From Deinococcus yavapaiensis KR-236 (GTDB lineage Bacteria > Deinococcota > Deinococci > Deinococcales > Deinococcaceae), in NCBI RefSeq assembly GCF_003217515.1, contig NZ_QJSX01000012.1:100238-164237 (forward strand): a stretch of DNA of 64,000 nt. Direction: 5' to 3'. The notes under the pieces were generated by a model. The model saw only the letters and a list, made by a program, of their open reading frames with translations, was not told the origin of the DNA and made no database searches. Below are positions 1 through 7,318 of the stretch, piece after piece. How positions within the stretch are numbered: position 1 is the first letter of the stretch; each line of letters begins with the position of its first letter. A program made the translations under genes and the position numbers.

Positions 1-884
1 CGCTGCCCGATGCGCTTGAAGACGTTCAAGTCGTGCGTCGGCAACGCGTCGTCGGGCTGCGACGAGGACGGGCGCAGGATCACGCCGCTGAAGGTGTGGT
101 AGGACTGCACGCCGTTCACGTTCGGATGGGCTTTGAGGAAATCCGCGACGGCGCGCGTCTCGGGTTCGCTCAAGGGAAAGGTGCCCGCGCCGCGCTGCTG
201 GCTTTCGGGCGCCCAACCTTGCGGAAAGTTACGGTTGAGGTCGAGGCCGTAGCGTGGCGGCGCGTCCGTCACGGTGTAGCCGTTGTAGCCGCGCAGGCGA
301 CCTTCGATGTAGCGGTGGTAGAAGGTCCCTTCGAGATCAAAGGGCTCGCGGGGACGCATCAGCCGCGGGTCGCGGTCGCTGATCTTCCAAGCACCCTTGG
401 GGTCGGGCACGCGCATCTCCAAGATGAGGCCGTTGCCGTCGATGTCTTCGGGTGTCAAGCCGTCGCGTTCTTCGGCGTGCGGATACGGCGTCGTGTTGGA
501 GCGCAACAGGCGCGGCGTCGTGAGGTACGCCTCGCTCCCGTCCGGACTGAGGCGCGGCGCGACGTACACGGCGAGACGATCGAGGACGCGCGTCGCTTGG
601 GGATCTTGACCGTAACCGCGCGTCAGGTGGTCGATGGTGTAAAGGGCGGTCGCGCCGCCCGTGACTTCGCCCGCGTGGATGTTCGCGTCGATCCAGTAGC
701 CGGGCTTTTCGAGGTCGGGTCCCGTGTCGAGGTTCGTGAGGGTCATGACCCACAACTCGCGTCCCTCTCGCGTCCGGCCCATACTCTCGAGTCGGGCGAG
801 GCGCGGGTACTGAGCGACGACCTCGTGCAGGTACGTCGTGAGTTCGTCGTAGGTGTGGAAGTGGTCGAGGTCCAAGTGCGGCAC
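1..884 (-). CDS. M14 family zinc carboxypeptidase, partial (C-terminus beyond left edge)
   Basis: Reads leftward from a GTG at 882-884, with CTGGAGGG just upstream as ribosome binding site, and leaves the window after 294 codons without a stop. The M14 metallopeptidase signature is visible: zinc ligands HAGE (His70, Glu73), the segment RLSPDGSE (111-118), the substrate-binding LNRNF (216-220), and the third zinc ligand in SYHTFSG (His263). By family knowledge the enzyme removes C-terminal residues from peptides; the catalytic Glu expected near the end would lie outside the window. There is no signal peptide in the visible N-terminus, so a cytoplasmic location is likely. It is transcribed divergently from the 1258 gene. 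Family assignment is firm; the substrate is not known. Confidence 0.9.
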   Translation of the reverse strand, partial: MPHLDLDHFHTYDELTTYLHEVVAQYPRLARLESMGRTREGRELWVMTLTNLDTGPDLEKPGYWIDANIHAGEVTGGATALYTIDHLTRGYGQDPQATRVLDRLAVYVAPRLSPDGSEAYLTTPRLLRSNTTPYPHAEERDGLTPEDIDGNGLILEMRVPDPKGAWKISDRDPRLMRPREPFDLEGTFYHRYIEGRLRGYNGYTVTDAPPRYGLDLNRNFPQGWAPESQQRGAGTFPLSEPETRAVADFLKAHPNVNGVQSYHTFSGVILRPSSSQPDDALPTHDLNVFKRIGQ

Positions 885-1187
885 GTGCCCTCCAGGATGA
901 ATTGAAGTCGGGGCAGTATACCGTGCGCGGCGAACTTGACCGAGGCGCTTGGAGGCGAAGTGGAGGGAAGGGTCCGCCTCGACGCGCTCGTGGTTGTCGG
1001 CGCGAGCGGTGCGGAGGCGAACGGCGTTCGCGAGTCTCTTCTCCGCCTTCCTTCGAGCCCGGCCTCCTGTTGGTGTGGGTGTTTCGCGCCTCGTCGGTGA
1101 GCGCGTCGAGCGGCGGAAAATGCGAAGTCGATTCTTCAAAACTTTTGAGGAATCCCGTAAGGTGAAGTGATTCCTTCAGGAGGCCTC
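885..1187. other. intergenic region between divergent genes
   Basis: About 300 bases between the carboxypeptidase start and the leader ORF at 1188. Open frames here have no ribosome binding site or recognisable composition. A short inverted repeat, TTCAAAACTTTTGAGG near 1135-1150, lies shortly before the leader ORF. The region presumably holds promoters in both directions, but I see no convincing -35/-10 pair. Confidence 0.4.
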
Positions 1188-1256
1188 ATGCCCGATCGGT
1201 TCACCGCCCCCTTCTTCGTTCGCCACCTCGATCGCCGCGCGCCCGGGAACCGTTGA
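1188..1256 (+). CDS. short upstream ORF (22 codons) ahead of the ManA-like gene
   Basis: ATG at 1188 follows a strong ribosome binding site (TTCAGGAGG, 1175-1183) and is read for 22 codons to a TGA at 1254-1256; the ManA-like gene's ATG begins two bases later at 1258. The large gene has no good ribosome binding site of its own, so translation is probably coupled through this ORF. The peptide (starts MPDRFTAPFF) matches no family I know. The alternative is that the true product starts here and a single-base error or programmed frameshift joins the two frames. Confidence 0.45.
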   Translation: MPDRFTAPFFVRHLDRRAPGNR

Positions 1257-1257
1257 C

Positions 1258-3132
1258 ATGGCTTGGTACTCGTCGACCGACAACCCCGTGAATCGACCGC
1301 CTCTGCCGCCTTCTTGGCCCGAATCCGTGGCCCGCGGCGTCGAGGCGCTCGATGTGATCGCGCGCACGCTCCTCGACGACGTCGAACGGCTCGGGCGACC
1401 GTGCGTCGTCGCTCTCGACGGGTACAAAGGCACCGACTTCGACTTTCCGGTGCGTGAACTCACCCGGGTCATCGAAGCGACCGGCGTGTCCGTCGTCGCC
1501 TTGGACGTCACGGGCGTCTACCGTTCCCCGGAGGCGCTCGACGCCTTGATCGCGCCGTTCCTGACCGACGACCCCAGCTTCGGCCGCGTCTTCCCCGGCG
1601 ACTTGGCCGACTTGACTGACGCCCACGCGGTCGAACGCACGACCGCGTACTTGCGTGGAGTGCGCGCCGACGTCGGGCGCCGCAGAATCGTCGTGTGCTT
1701 CGGAATCGGCGCGGCCCTGCCCGCGTGGCGAGATGAGCTCGACCGCGTGGCGTACCTCGACCTCACCCGCGAAGAGCTCATCGTTCGAGACGAGCGCGGC
1801 GAGACCCGGCCGATCGGACGCAACACGCCCGGCTCGACGTTTTGGAAGCGAAGCTACTACGTCGAGTATCCGGCGCTGAATCGCCACAAGAAGCGGGTGC
1901 TGAGCGCCTTCGACTGGTATCTCGACGCTTGCCGCGCCCACGACCCCCTCCTGGTGCCCGCCGAAGCGTATCGCTCGCTCATGACGGCGTTGACGGGCAT
2001 GCCCTTCGTCTGCAAGGTGTTCTACATGCCGGGCACCTTCGGCGGCACGGAGTTCGGGCCGCGCTTCGGTGTGAACGGCTTGCCGAACACCAGCTGGGAT
2101 TACGAGATCAGCGTCGGCGACTCGCACCTGCTCGTGGCGGCGGGCGACGAGGTGCTGCAGCTTCCCTTCCACAACGTGCTGTACGCCGAGCCGCTTCGCC
2201 TCGTGGGAGCGTACTCGCACGAGACGTACCCCGACCACTTTCCGCTGGCCGTCTACATGCAAGACGGGTACTTTCCCCCGGAAAGCGACGCGGACTTCAA
2301 GCGGACGCACATGCCGCACCATCTGCATCCTGACACCGCGTATTGCCGAGAGCACTTCCACGAGCCGCTCGGACGCTACGAGACGTACTACATCGTGCGC
2401 GCCGATCCGGGCGCGGTCACCATGCACGGCTTTCGTGACGAAGCCGACATCGAGCAGTACGTGCGCGAAGTCGTGCGGTCCGCCGAGACGGGAGAGGAGT
2501 TCGATTGGCGCCGCTTCGTGTACGAACACCCGAGTTCGACCGGAGAGTTGCATCAATTGCCGCCCGGCACGGTGCACGGCACGGGCGGGCGGCAAATCAT
2601 CTTGGAGATCGACACGAATCCCAGCCGCGAAAGCACCGAGTACTCGTTCTACCTCTACGATTACGTGCGCCCGAACTTCAACTACCGCGCCAACGACATG
2701 ACGGGCCCGCCCGCGAAGTTGCAGCTTCGCCACGGCTTGGCGACGCTGCGGCGCAACCGAAAGCAGGACGTCATGAGGGCGTTGCGCGCTCCACCGAGCG
2801 TCGTGCGCGAAGGAGAAGGGTGGCGCGAGGTGTCCTTTCCGATGTACTCGAGCATGCCGTACCAAGTGAACCGCTTCGAGTTCACGCGGCAAATCGAGGA
2901 TCGCACGAACGACTTCTTCCATTGCCTGGCCCTCACGAAAGGAACGCGCGTGCGAATACGCTCGAAGCCCGACGCCACGCGAAGCTTCACGCTGGAGTTT
3001 TGCGACAACGTCGTGGTTCCGGCTGCGTTCGGCGAGTACGTGTGCGAGAACCTCGCGGACGGCGAGTGCGAGGTCGTCAAAGCCTTTCTGCGAACGGACT
3101 TTCACGAGCCGCCGCCCGAGGAGGACTGGTAA
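1258..3132 (+). CDS. class I mannose-6-phosphate isomerase-like cupin protein
   Basis: A 624-residue protein, much longer than the usual 300-400 residue type I phosphomannose isomerase. The N-terminal 200 residues form an alpha/beta region (LGRPCVVALDGYKGTDF near 45-62) with no clear family match. The C-terminal half is cupin-like, and around residue 435-445 it carries LPPGTVHG, the conserved type I isomerase segment with a metal-ligand His. It would interconvert mannose-6-P and fructose-6-P or act on a related sugar phosphate; metal use and substrate are inferred. Other possible ligands are the His-rich stretches at about 350-375 (HMPHHLHP, HFHEPLG). The next gene is an RpiR regulator of an amino-sugar operon, but a separate promoter lies between, so membership in that operon is uncertain. 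Start ATG 1258 is two bases after the stop of the leader ORF. Confidence 0.72.
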   Translation: MAWYSSTDNPVNRPPLPPSWPESVARGVEALDVIARTLLDDVERLGRPCVVALDGYKGTDFDFPVRELTRVIEATGVSVVALDVTGVYRSPEALDALIAPFLTDDPSFGRVFPGDLADLTDAHAVERTTAYLRGVRADVGRRRIVVCFGIGAALPAWRDELDRVAYLDLTREELIVRDERGETRPIGRNTPGSTFWKRSYYVEYPALNRHKKRVLSAFDWYLDACRAHDPLLVPAEAYRSLMTALTGMPFVCKVFYMPGTFGGTEFGPRFGVNGLPNTSWDYEISVGDSHLLVAAGDEVLQLPFHNVLYAEPLRLVGAYSHETYPDHFPLAVYMQDGYFPPESDADFKRTHMPHHLHPDTAYCREHFHEPLGRYETYYIVRADPGAVTMHGFRDEADIEQYVREVVRSAETGEEFDWRRFVYEHPSSTGELHQLPPGTVHGTGGRQIILEIDTNPSRESTEYSFYLYDYVRPNFNYRANDMTGPPAKLQLRHGLATLRRNRKQDVMRALRAPPSVVREGEGWREVSFPMYSSMPYQVNRFEFTRQIEDRTNDFFHCLALTKGTRVRIRSKPDATRSFTLEFCDNVVVPAAFGEYVCENLADGECEVVKAFLRTDFHEPPPEEDW

Positions 3133-3155
3133 GCAGCGAGCATCTTCCCGCTTTG

Positions 3156-3209
3156 GTAATCGTTTTCAGGCTTTTACACTTTGACAAAAGTAATTTTCAG
3201 GCTTAAGCT
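3156..3209 (+). promoter_or_regulatory. promoter with direct repeats ahead of rpiR-nagB-nagZ operon
   Basis: A -35 TTGACA (3181-3186), 17-base spacer and -10 TAAGCT (3204-3209) form a good vegetative promoter 49 bases before the regulator's start codon. Two direct repeats overlap it: GTAATCGTTTTCAGGCTT (3156-3173), upstream of the -35, and GTAATTTTCAGGCTT (3190-3204), inside the spacer. Repeats placed like this are typical operator positions, so autoregulation by the adjacent RpiR protein is a reasonable inference. Confidence 0.6.
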
Positions 3210-3257
3210 TCGATCACGACCGAAGCCGCACGTTCCCACGGCGTCCACGAGGTTCCC

Positions 3258-4118
3258 TTGACGACCGAACCGACTTTGCCAAGCCTGCCCAACGGCGCCA
3301 TGGGACGCCTCAAAGCCCAGCGCGACTTTTTGTCGCCGAGCCTTCGGCGCGTCGCCGACCACATCCTCGTCGACGCCGACAAGGTCATTTACCAGACCAT
3401 CACCGAACTCGCCGCCAACGCGGGCGTCGGTGAGGCGACCATCACCCGCTTGTGCCGAAAAATCGGCTTCGCGGGCTTCCACGCCTTCAAAATCGCCCTC
3501 ACGACCGACGTCGCGCACGCCACGCCGCGAGACGCGCCGAGCGGTGACGGCATTCTCGACCTCGCCACGAGCGCCGTGCGGCACGCGACGCTCGCGCTGG
3601 AGGAAACGCGGCGTATCCTCAACTTCGAAGTGCTCGAACGCGTCGTCGACGCCATCGTGCGGGCGCCACGCGTCGACGTCACCGGGCAAGGCAACAGCGC
3701 CTTCGCCGCGCAGTTCTTCGCGCACAAACTCATGCGTCTCGGCATCGCGGCGGTCGCCCACCCCGATCCGCACATCGCCGTCGTCAGCGCCGCCACCTTG
3801 CCGCCGAGCGGCGTCCTGATCGGCATGACTCGCTCGGGCAGCACGATCGACACCATCCAAACCCTCAAGGTCGCCGCTCGAAGCGGCGTCTACACCGTCG
3901 CCATCACGAACCGCGCCAGCTCACCCGTCACGCAGCACGCCGCCGACATCCTCTACACCGTCAGCCCCGAGGGACCGCTCGCCGGAGGCGCCTTGTCGAG
4001 CATCGGCAGCCAACTGCTCGTCGTGGAAGTGCTGTACCTCTCCGTCGCCGCCCGCACGACGGGCGCCCACGACGCCATTCGCAAGACGGCCGAGTCCATC
4101 GCCGAAAAGAAGTACTGA
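3258..4118 (+). CDS. MurR/RpiR family transcriptional regulator
   Basis: A 286-residue protein starting at TTG 3258 (GAGG about 7 bases upstream). Residues about 15-90 form the RpiR helix-turn-helix domain (SPSLRRVADHIL... then GVGEATITRLCRKIGFAGFHAFK). Residues about 125-260 form a SIS sugar-phosphate-binding domain, with VTGQGNSAFAAQFFAHKLMRLG and the phosphate loop MTRSGSTIDTIQTLKVA. RpiR proteins sense a phosphorylated sugar through the SIS domain. The neighbours are a SIS-type deaminase-like enzyme and a hexosaminidase, so GlcNAc-6-P, GlcN-6-P or MurNAc-6-P is the likely effector (inference). It is first gene of a three-gene operon, 36 bases before the next start. Confidence 0.9.
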   Translation: MTTEPTLPSLPNGAMGRLKAQRDFLSPSLRRVADHILVDADKVIYQTITELAANAGVGEATITRLCRKIGFAGFHAFKIALTTDVAHATPRDAPSGDGILDLATSAVRHATLALEETRRILNFEVLERVVDAIVRAPRVDVTGQGNSAFAAQFFAHKLMRLGIAAVAHPDPHIAVVSAATLPPSGVLIGMTRSGSTIDTIQTLKVAARSGVYTVAITNRASSPVTQHAADILYTVSPEGPLAGGALSSIGSQLLVVEVLYLSVAARTTGAHDAIRKTAESIAEKKY

Positions 4119-4154
4119 GCCTCCCGACCTCGACCAAGCTCGAAAGGAGCCCGC

Positions 4155-5198
4155 ATGTCAAACCCCGATCCTTGGATGCTGCGAGAAGCCCGCGAGATTC
4201 CCGACGTGACCGCTCGACAGCTCGAACGGCAAGAAGCGGTGATTCAGCGCCTCGCCGACATCGTGCGCGAGCGGTCGCCGCGGTTCGTCGTGACGATCGC
4301 GCGAGGCGCGAGCGACCACGCGGCGACCTTTCTCAAGTACTCCATCGAGACGCACCTCGGACTTCCCGTGTCGGCCGCCGCGCCGTCCGTGACGACCGTG
4401 TACCGCCGCGCCTTGAAGCTCGACGGCGCCCTCGTGATCGCCGTGTCTCAATCGGGCGCTTCGCCGGACGTCGTGGAACCCTTACAAGCCGCGCGTCACG
4501 CGGGCGCGACGACCCTCGCGATCGTCAACGTCGAGGACTCGCCGCTCGCGCGGGCCGCCGAGTTCGTCTTGCCGATGTACGCCGCCGAGGAGCGCGCGGT
4601 GACGGCGACGAAAAGTTACGTCGCGAGCCTCACGGCGGGCTTGAACTTGCTGTCGCACCTTCAACCCGACGCGTCGCTGCGCGGCGCCTTGACGCGCCTG
4701 CCGGACGTGTTGCGCGACGCCCTCGCCCTCGAAGAGCACGCCCGCGACCGCGCCGAACGCTACCGATTCGCGACCTCCATGATGATCCTCGCGCGCGGCC
4801 TGCACTTCGGCGTGGCCCTCGAAAGCGCGCTGAAGCTCAAGGAGACGAGCGGCGTGCTCGCCGAAGCCTACTCCAGCGCGGAGTTCGCCCACGGCCCCAC
4901 GCGGGTCATCGAGGCGGGCTTTCCCGTCGTCGCCTTTCAATCGCGCGACGCCGCCGCGCCCCTCACGCTCGCCGCGTACGAGCAATTGATCGAGAAGGGC
5001 GCCGAACTCCTGCTGATCGGCGACGACGTGCCCTTGCCGAGCCCCGTGCGCCTCGTCACCCCGCCGAGCGGTCATCCGCTCACCGATCCGTTGGCGTCGG
5101 TGCTGGCCTTGTACTTCTTCGCGGCGCACCTCGCGCTCGCCCGAGGCCTCGACCCCGACTCGCCGCCCTCGCTGCAGAAAGTCACGCTGACGAGATGA
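4155..5198 (+). CDS. double-SIS-domain protein, glucosamine-6-phosphate deaminase (NagB-II/AgaS) type
   Basis: A 347-residue protein with ATG 4155 after GAAAGGAG. It contains two SIS domains and resembles the isomerase half of GlmS without the glutaminase half. Visible SIS motifs are ARGASDHAATFLKY (about 45-60), the phosphate loop SQSGASPDVVEPLQAARHAG (about 98-117), and TATKSYVASLTAGL (about 153-166). The second domain has KLKETSGVLAEAYSSAEFAHGP (about 225-246). Known proteins with this layout deaminate GlcN-6-P to Fru-6-P (NagB-II) or act on galactosamine-6-P (AgaS). The neighbouring GH3 hexosaminidase and the nagA elsewhere in the window favour the glucosamine version. Its TGA overlaps the next ATG by four bases (ATGA), so the two are translationally coupled. 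Confidence 0.85.
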   Translation: MSNPDPWMLREAREIPDVTARQLERQEAVIQRLADIVRERSPRFVVTIARGASDHAATFLKYSIETHLGLPVSAAAPSVTTVYRRALKLDGALVIAVSQSGASPDVVEPLQAARHAGATTLAIVNVEDSPLARAAEFVLPMYAAEERAVTATKSYVASLTAGLNLLSHLQPDASLRGALTRLPDVLRDALALEEHARDRAERYRFATSMMILARGLHFGVALESALKLKETSGVLAEAYSSAEFAHGPTRVIEAGFPVVAFQSRDAAAPLTLAAYEQLIEKGAELLLIGDDVPLPSPVRLVTPPSGHPLTDPLASVLALYFFAAHLALARGLDPDSPPSLQKVTLTR

Positions 5199-6733
5199 CC
5201 GACGTCGCCCAGCTCACCCGCTTGCTCGTCGCCGACTTGCCCGGCCCGACGCTCGACGACACTTGGCGACGCCACTTCGAAACGCACCGCTTCGGCGGCG
5301 TGTGCCTGTTCCGGCGCAACATCGCGTCGCCCGCACAACTTCACCGCCTCGTGACCGACATCCGCGAAGTGCTCGGCGAGGACGCCTTGATCGCGGTCGA
5401 TCAGGAAGGCGGCGCGGTCCTGCGTCTCCTCGAAGGGCCTCTCGTGCCCGCCGCGATGGCGATCGGCGCGGTCGGCGACGACGCCCTCAGCTTCGAGCTC
5501 GGCGCGGTCGCCGCGCGCGGCTTGCTCGCGTACGGCATCAATTGGAACTACGCGCCCGTCCTCGACGTGAACAACAACCCGCTCAACCCCGTCATCGGCG
5601 AGCGGTCCTTCGGCGAGGACCCGGCGGCCGTCGCGCGCCTCGGCGTGGCGTGGGCGCTCGGATCGGAGTCGGCGGGCGTGCTGAGCGCCGTGAAGCACTT
5701 CCCGGGGCACGGTGACACGAGCGTCGACAGCCACCTCGATCTGCCCGTCGTGCGCAAGAGCGCCGCCGAACTCGAAGCGTGCGAGTGGCGACCGTTTCGC
5801 GAGGCGGTTCGCTCGAACGTCGGCTCGTTCATGACGGCGCACATCCTCTACCCGGACCTCGATCCCGAACACCCCGCGACGCTGTCACCGACGATCCTCA
5901 CGCGCTTGCTGCGCGACGAGTGGAAATACGACGGCCTCGTCGTGACGGACGCGACGGACATGCGCGCCATCGCCGAGCGTCACCCGAACGGCGAAGGCGC
6001 CGCCCTCGCCCTCGTCGCCGGGGCGGACATGGTCCTCGCGTGCACGCACGGCGACCTCGACGCGCAAGTGCGGCAAGTGGACGCCGTGCACCGCGCCGCG
6101 CGAGACGGCCGCTTGACGCCCGAGCGTACGGCGAGCGCCTTGCGCCGCGTGCGAGCAGCGACGGCGCGCTTTCCGGGCACGCCCAAACCGTACGACGCCG
6201 AACGGCGAATTCGCGACGAGGCCCTCGCGAGCGAGGCGGCACGGCGCGCGATCACGGCGGTAGGTTCCGTGAAGGGCCCTCGACCGGACGACCGCGTCCT
6301 GCTGGTCGTTCCCGGCGAATCGGGCGTCGGGGGACCGTACGGCGACAGCCTGCGCGGCACCGACCTCGCCGATACGTTGCGCGTCGCCTTTCCGCGCCTC
6401 CAAACCGTCCTGTACGACGCCGAGCGGCCCGAGGCGGCGCACGAGGACATAAGGCGGGCCGAGTGCGACTTCACGCTGTTCGCGACGACGTCACGCTGGA
6501 AATTGAGCGACGCCGAGCTCACCCTCGCCAAGCTCACGGCTTCGCTCGGCGTGCCCACCTTGCACCTCGCGCTGTGGAATCCGTACCACGTCGCGGTCCT
6601 GCCCCTTCCGGCGCTCGTCACGTACGGCTTTCGCGACAACGCCCTCGTCGCCTTGCGAAACGTGCTGCTCGGTACGCCCGCCTCGGGCCGCCTGCCCGTC
6701 ACCCTCCCGGCGACGCCCAGCCCCGCGCGATGA
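5195..6733 (+). CDS. nagZ: glycoside hydrolase family 3 beta-N-acetylhexosaminidase (NagZ-like)
   Basis: A 512-residue GH3 enzyme whose ATG 5195 overlaps the upstream stop. Family signatures in order: AVDQEGGAVLRL (about 67-78), WNYAPVLDVNNNPLNPVIGERSFGEDP (about 117-143, given here by landmarks), KHFPGHGDT with the NagZ-type general-acid His (about 168-176), and VVTDATDM with the nucleophile Asp (about 250). The C-terminal ~180 residues form the second GH3 domain. There is no signal peptide, which agrees with a cytoplasmic NagZ that removes GlcNAc from anhydro-muropeptides or cleaves chitobiose-like sugars. With the SIS deaminase it would feed GlcNAc towards glycolysis; the needed deacetylase, nagA, is at 42003-43121. 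Confidence 0.88.
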   Translation: MTDVAQLTRLLVADLPGPTLDDTWRRHFETHRFGGVCLFRRNIASPAQLHRLVTDIREVLGEDALIAVDQEGGAVLRLLEGPLVPAAMAIGAVGDDALSFELGAVAARGLLAYGINWNYAPVLDVNNNPLNPVIGERSFGEDPAAVARLGVAWALGSESAGVLSAVKHFPGHGDTSVDSHLDLPVVRKSAAELEACEWRPFREAVRSNVGSFMTAHILYPDLDPEHPATLSPTILTRLLRDEWKYDGLVVTDATDMRAIAERHPNGEGAALALVAGADMVLACTHGDLDAQVRQVDAVHRAARDGRLTPERTASALRRVRAATARFPGTPKPYDAERRIRDEALASEAARRAITAVGSVKGPRPDDRVLLVVPGESGVGGPYGDSLRGTDLADTLRVAFPRLQTVLYDAERPEAAHEDIRRAECDFTLFATTSRWKLSDAELTLAKLTASLGVPTLHLALWNPYHVAVLPLPALVTYGFRDNALVALRNVLLGTPASGRLPVTLPATPSPAR

Positions 6734-6829
6734 ACGAAACGGCCGCGGGCGCAGGAGAAGCGCGCCGCTTCCGAACTTCCCGACCTCGATCGACGTGCTC
6801 GCCTGGCACGAAGCCAATCACGAAGCCGA

Positions 6830-7318
6830 TCACTCGGCCGGGCGGCACACGTCGCTCACGGCGGCGCCCGTGACGCGCACGACTTCTCGAGGCGTCAAGC
6901 GCAGCAACCACTCGGCGCTTCCTCCTCCTCCGACGAGTTCGTCTCGGTCGAGCAGCGAGGCGTCCAGCACCACCCGCAAGCCCGCCGGATGTCCGACGGG
7001 CGGCACGCCCCCGGCAGGGTAGCCCGTCGCTTCGAGCACCTGCGAAGCCGAACCCAACTTCAACTTCGAGGCGCCCACGAAGCGCGCGACCTTCTCGACG
7101 TCCACGCGGCGGTCGCCGGGCGCGATCACGAGGACGCTCGCGCCGTCGTTCGTCACGAGCAGCACCGACTTCACGATGCGGTCGACCGACACGCCGAGCG
7201 CCCGCGCCGCCTCCGAGACGGTCGGCGTCGGTACGCCCGGCTTGACGAGGGTGCCCGCCACGCCGTGATCGAGCAGGAAGGCGGCGAGGCGATCCACGGC
7301 GGTGTCGCTCGGTGTCAC
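6830..7318 (-). CDS. YbaK/EbsC-type aminoacyl-tRNA deacylase family protein
   Basis: A 162-residue protein starting at GTG 7318, which overlaps the stop of the dehydrogenase gene upstream (GTGA). The YbaK/ProX fold is indicated by the early TPTVSEAARALGVSVDRIVKSVLLVTNDG (about 28-56, landmarks), a GASKLKLGSASQVLEATGY segment and GGVPPVGHPAGLRVVLDASLLDRDELVGG, where family members have the conserved G-x-PP-G-H substrate pocket. Such proteins hydrolyse mischarged tRNA, for example Cys-tRNA(Pro) or Ala-tRNA(Pro). The fusion-like coupling to a xanthine dehydrogenase subunit is not obviously functional. An alternative ATG 30 bases upstream, inside the preceding gene, gives a longer form but lacks a better ribosome binding site. 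Confidence 0.8.
   Translation of the reverse strand: MTPSDTAVDRLAAFLLDHGVAGTLVKPGVPTPTVSEAARALGVSVDRIVKSVLLVTNDGASVLVIAPGDRRVDVEKVARFVGASKLKLGSASQVLEATGYPAGGVPPVGHPAGLRVVLDASLLDRDELVGGGGSAEWLLRLTPREVVRVTGAAVSDVCRPAE

Noticed and set aside
1201..3105. Long minus-strand open frame opposite the ManA-like gene
   Set aside because: Val/Arg/His-rich shadow frame without ribosome binding site or family motif.
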